DNA from: JAHRAH01 sp051009015
GTDB taxonomy: Bacteria > Pseudomonadota > Gammaproteobacteria > Tethybacterales > Persebacteraceae
DNA: 33,512 nucleotides
Assembly (NCBI GenBank): GCA_051009015.1
Contig: JBPCWZ010000060.1
Coordinates: 1-33,512 of the forward strand
Reading direction: 5' to 3'
A program made the translations under genes and the position numbers. Below are positions 31,735 to 33,512 of this stretch, piece by piece; positions within the stretch are counted from its first letter, which is position 1; each line of letters starts with the position of its first letter. The notes under the pieces are model-generated. The model was not told where the DNA came from and searched no databases. It worked only from the letters and a program-made list of their open reading frames with translations.

Positions 31735-33512
31735 ATGATTTCTGCAAAGCAACAGAGATCCATACATAAGCCATTATTTTGGCTGGCATTTACTTTTGCT
31801 GTTGTTTTTTTGCCGGCAATTTCGGGAGCAACGTCTAAATTATTAGAGTCACCATCTCATCCCATATCATTGCTGTCAGAGACAGAAGTACAATCGCTAA
31901 CAAGTGCTGTGGGTCATCAAAAAAGAGCGGGGCTTGGTATGCTGCCGAGGGCGCGGCCGTATATTGACGCGCCCGCGGCCGCGGTGCTGTTTGATGAGGT
32001 GTGGTCTGAACACGGAATTAATGATTGGCCTAAGATATATTGGGCATCTCGCGAAGTTGGGCCATTGCTGGAGTCGCCCGAGCTGATACAAATCAGGGCG
32101 AAGGCAGAGGAGTTGTCGCCGGCGAAAGAACAAGTATTGGCGACCTTGCGGGTGCATAATATTCAAGTGCGCGGAATTTGGAAAGTATGGGATGGGGAAG
32201 AATCTTTATTTAGGGTGCGAGCGCTAAACGGTGGCGGCGAAGGGGAATTGCTGCGAACGGTAACCTTGTCAGCAAATAAGACTTACCGAGTGACGGTGTC
32301 CGTGGAAGATGATTTTCGTTATTTGAATGAGGATTATCAGAATTTGAGCGTGCAGGCGTTGATTACCATAAAGGTATTGGGGGAGTTGAAGGCGCCGCCG
32401 CTGACGCAGTTGTCGGCGCTGCCGGTGCCGCGGTTGACGGCAACCGCAGGTTATGCGGGAGCGCTGCATAAGCTGCTGGTGTCAGGAGGTCGGCGGCCAT
32501 ATGCCTACACATTATCCTTGGCAGGTTTTTCTGTGTTGGATGGCATATTGTCTTTGTCGGCGGAAACGCCGGCGGGTTTATACACCGTGTCGGTGGGGAT
32601 AAGGGATAGCGGCGAACCGCCGCTTAGGACCATGGCAGAAGTGACGGTGCAAGTATGGGAAGCGCTGAGCGGTGATTTGGCTATTGGTTTTGTGCAGACA
32701 ACTTACGTCGGCGAAAGTGGCATTTTGGGTCGGTTATCCTTAGTGGGCGGCAGCGGGGATTATGGCTATCAGTTAGCGGATGACAGCGGCGGGCAGTTTG
32801 GGGTGGGCGCTGCTGAGGTCAGTGTGATTATGGTATCGGCAGGGGTATATACGCTGTCGGTGATAGTGACGGACCGCATTTTGCCGGCGGCTGCGTGGCC
32901 GCCCGCAACCGTGGTGCTGTCGGTGTGGGTGGAGCCGTCATTGCGGTTATTGTCATTGGTGCCATCAAGCCATATCAGGGTATTGGCAGCGGCGGCAAAA
33001 GATGTGGTGCTGTTGTCGGTGTTGCTGGGAGGTGGGCGGCAATTTGCCGGTGGTGGCTATCAATTTATCCCGCCATCTCCGAATATGCTGGGCTGGTCGG
33101 CACGTGGTCTGGGGATTGAGGGTGCGGCGTTTGAGTTGTCATTGACGGCGGCGCTGGCTGGCGGAGCGCACACGGTGACGGTAATGTTTGCTGATGATTA
33201 TGAGCATACGCAGCCGGGGACGCCGACAGTATCGGTGTTGTTGACGATTGAAGGTTTGCTAAGTTTATCTTCTCAGTCGGCGGGGCGGACCGAGGCAACT
33301 TTGATAGCGAATGTGTCAATGACAAGTATTTATGTCTATCGTGTGGAAGGTGGCGTTGGTGCGCTGAGTTACATTTATCAGGGCGGTCAAGGTTTTGCGG
33401 TGGATTCATCGTCTGGGGTGTTGGCATATGAGGGTGGTGGGGATGCGGGGGTATACACTTTGTCGGTGGTGGTTGATGATGAGTCGGCGTTAGTGCCGCC
33501 GTTGACTTTGAC
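31735..33512 (+). CDS. Large secreted protein with Ig/cadherin-like repeats (3' truncated)
   Basis: A frame opens at ATG 31735 and stays open for 592 codons to the window edge. Residues 1-32 form a classic signal peptide: charged start, hydrophobic core FWLAFTFAVVFLPA, then ISGA before the cleavage site. Residues about 33-215 are a unique N-terminal region. From about residue 216, degenerate beta-sandwich repeats of roughly 88-107 residues follow. Each has a GG-x-x-x-Y-x-Y type strand (for example GRRPYAYTL, GSGDYGYQL) and an AGxYTxSVxxxD strand (for example PAGLYTVSVGIRD, SAGVYTLSVIVTD, DAGVYTLSVVVDD), reminiscent of He_PIG/cadherin-like adhesin modules. It is probably an exported surface adhesin or giant repeat protein; no anchoring or secretion domain is visible in this part. 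The ribosome-binding site is weak (AAGA). Confidence 0.8.
   Translation, partial: MISAKQQRSIHKPLFWLAFTFAVVFLPAISGATSKLLESPSHPISLLSETEVQSLTSAVGHQKRAGLGMLPRARPYIDAPAAAVLFDEVWSEHGINDWPKIYWASREVGPLLESPELIQIRAKAEELSPAKEQVLATLRVHNIQVRGIWKVWDGEESLFRVRALNGGGEGELLRTVTLSANKTYRVTVSVEDDFRYLNEDYQNLSVQALITIKVLGELKAPPLTQLSALPVPRLTATAGYAGALHKLLVSGGRRPYAYTLSLAGFSVLDGILSLSAETPAGLYTVSVGIRDSGEPPLRTMAEVTVQVWEALSGDLAIGFVQTTYVGESGILGRLSLVGGSGDYGYQLADDSGGQFGVGAAEVSVIMVSAGVYTLSVIVTDRILPAAAWPPATVVLSVWVEPSLRLLSLVPSSHIRVLAAAAKDVVLLSVLLGGGRQFAGGGYQFIPPSPNMLGWSARGLGIEGAAFELSLTAALAGGAHTVTVMFADDYEHTQPGTPTVSVLLTIEGLLSLSSQSAGRTEATLIANVSMTSIYVYRVEGGVGALSYIYQGGQGFAVDSSSGVLAYEGGGDAGVYTLSVVVDDESALVPPLTL

Noticed and set aside
1..33512. 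CRISPR arrays, insertion sequences, integrases or rRNA genes
   Set aside because: I looked for regularly spaced direct repeats, transposase or recombinase motifs and rRNA-like sequence and saw none. Frequent ggcggc/gccgcc runs come from Ala/Gly codon bias and are not repeats in themselves.

Overview
The window is a gene-dense, GC-rich bacterial chromosome segment, most likely from a gammaproteobacterium. This rests on gene content and neighbourhoods: ileS-lspA, ndk-rlmN-ispG, thiD beside a rubredoxin, pepP-ubiH, an E. coli-type multifunctional Cca, and ispG and ubiH as markers of the MEP and ubiquinone pathways. Conserved gammaproteobacterial clusters are present but shortened: no fkpB/ispH follows lspA and no pilW/rodZ lies between rlmN and ispG, which hints at a streamlined or rearranged genome. 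No close relative can be named from sequence reading alone.

Layout. 1-444: the end of an unidentified protein, a nested palindromic element and a terminator. 445-2632 (minus): a three-gene ABC operon that looks like tungstate uptake (tupABC). 2707-4515: an Ada-like DNA-alkylation repair/regulator protein and an EamA permease. 4601-10682: a tight housekeeping run (ileS, lspA, ndk, rlmN, ispG). 10692-13121: an accessory cassette of two different DNA methyltransferases and an HNH endonuclease, overlapping one another and only 9 nt behind ispG; it looks like a restriction-modification (R-M) system. 13184-17434: mobA with an unusual internal insertion, a DinG/YoaA-type helicase, a small membrane protein of different character, a BON-domain lipoprotein and rubredoxin. 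17452-22170: thiD, metG, an NAD(P)-binding epimerase-like protein and cca. 22185-22413: tRNA-Cys and tRNA-Gly on the minus strand under a perfect-consensus sigma70-type promoter.

From about 22.4 kb rightward the codon mix and the AT-richness of intergenic DNA change visibly. This part holds pdxH-aroK, serC, a single-polypeptide methyltransferase-HNH fusion, a rhodanese, pepP-ubiH, tkt (minus strand), and the start of a large secreted protein with Ig/cadherin-like repeats that runs off the window with no stop codon.

The genes share several themes. tupABC and mobA serve molybdenum/tungsten cofactor metabolism. serC and pdxH both feed pyridoxal-phosphate synthesis. cca sits beside a tRNA-Cys gene whose CCA end is not encoded. 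There are two independent candidate DNA modification/restriction modules, of different architecture, within 16 kb. The most novel elements are the two-methylase plus HNH cassette, the methylase-HNH fusion, the repetitive insertion in MobA and the open-ended surface protein.
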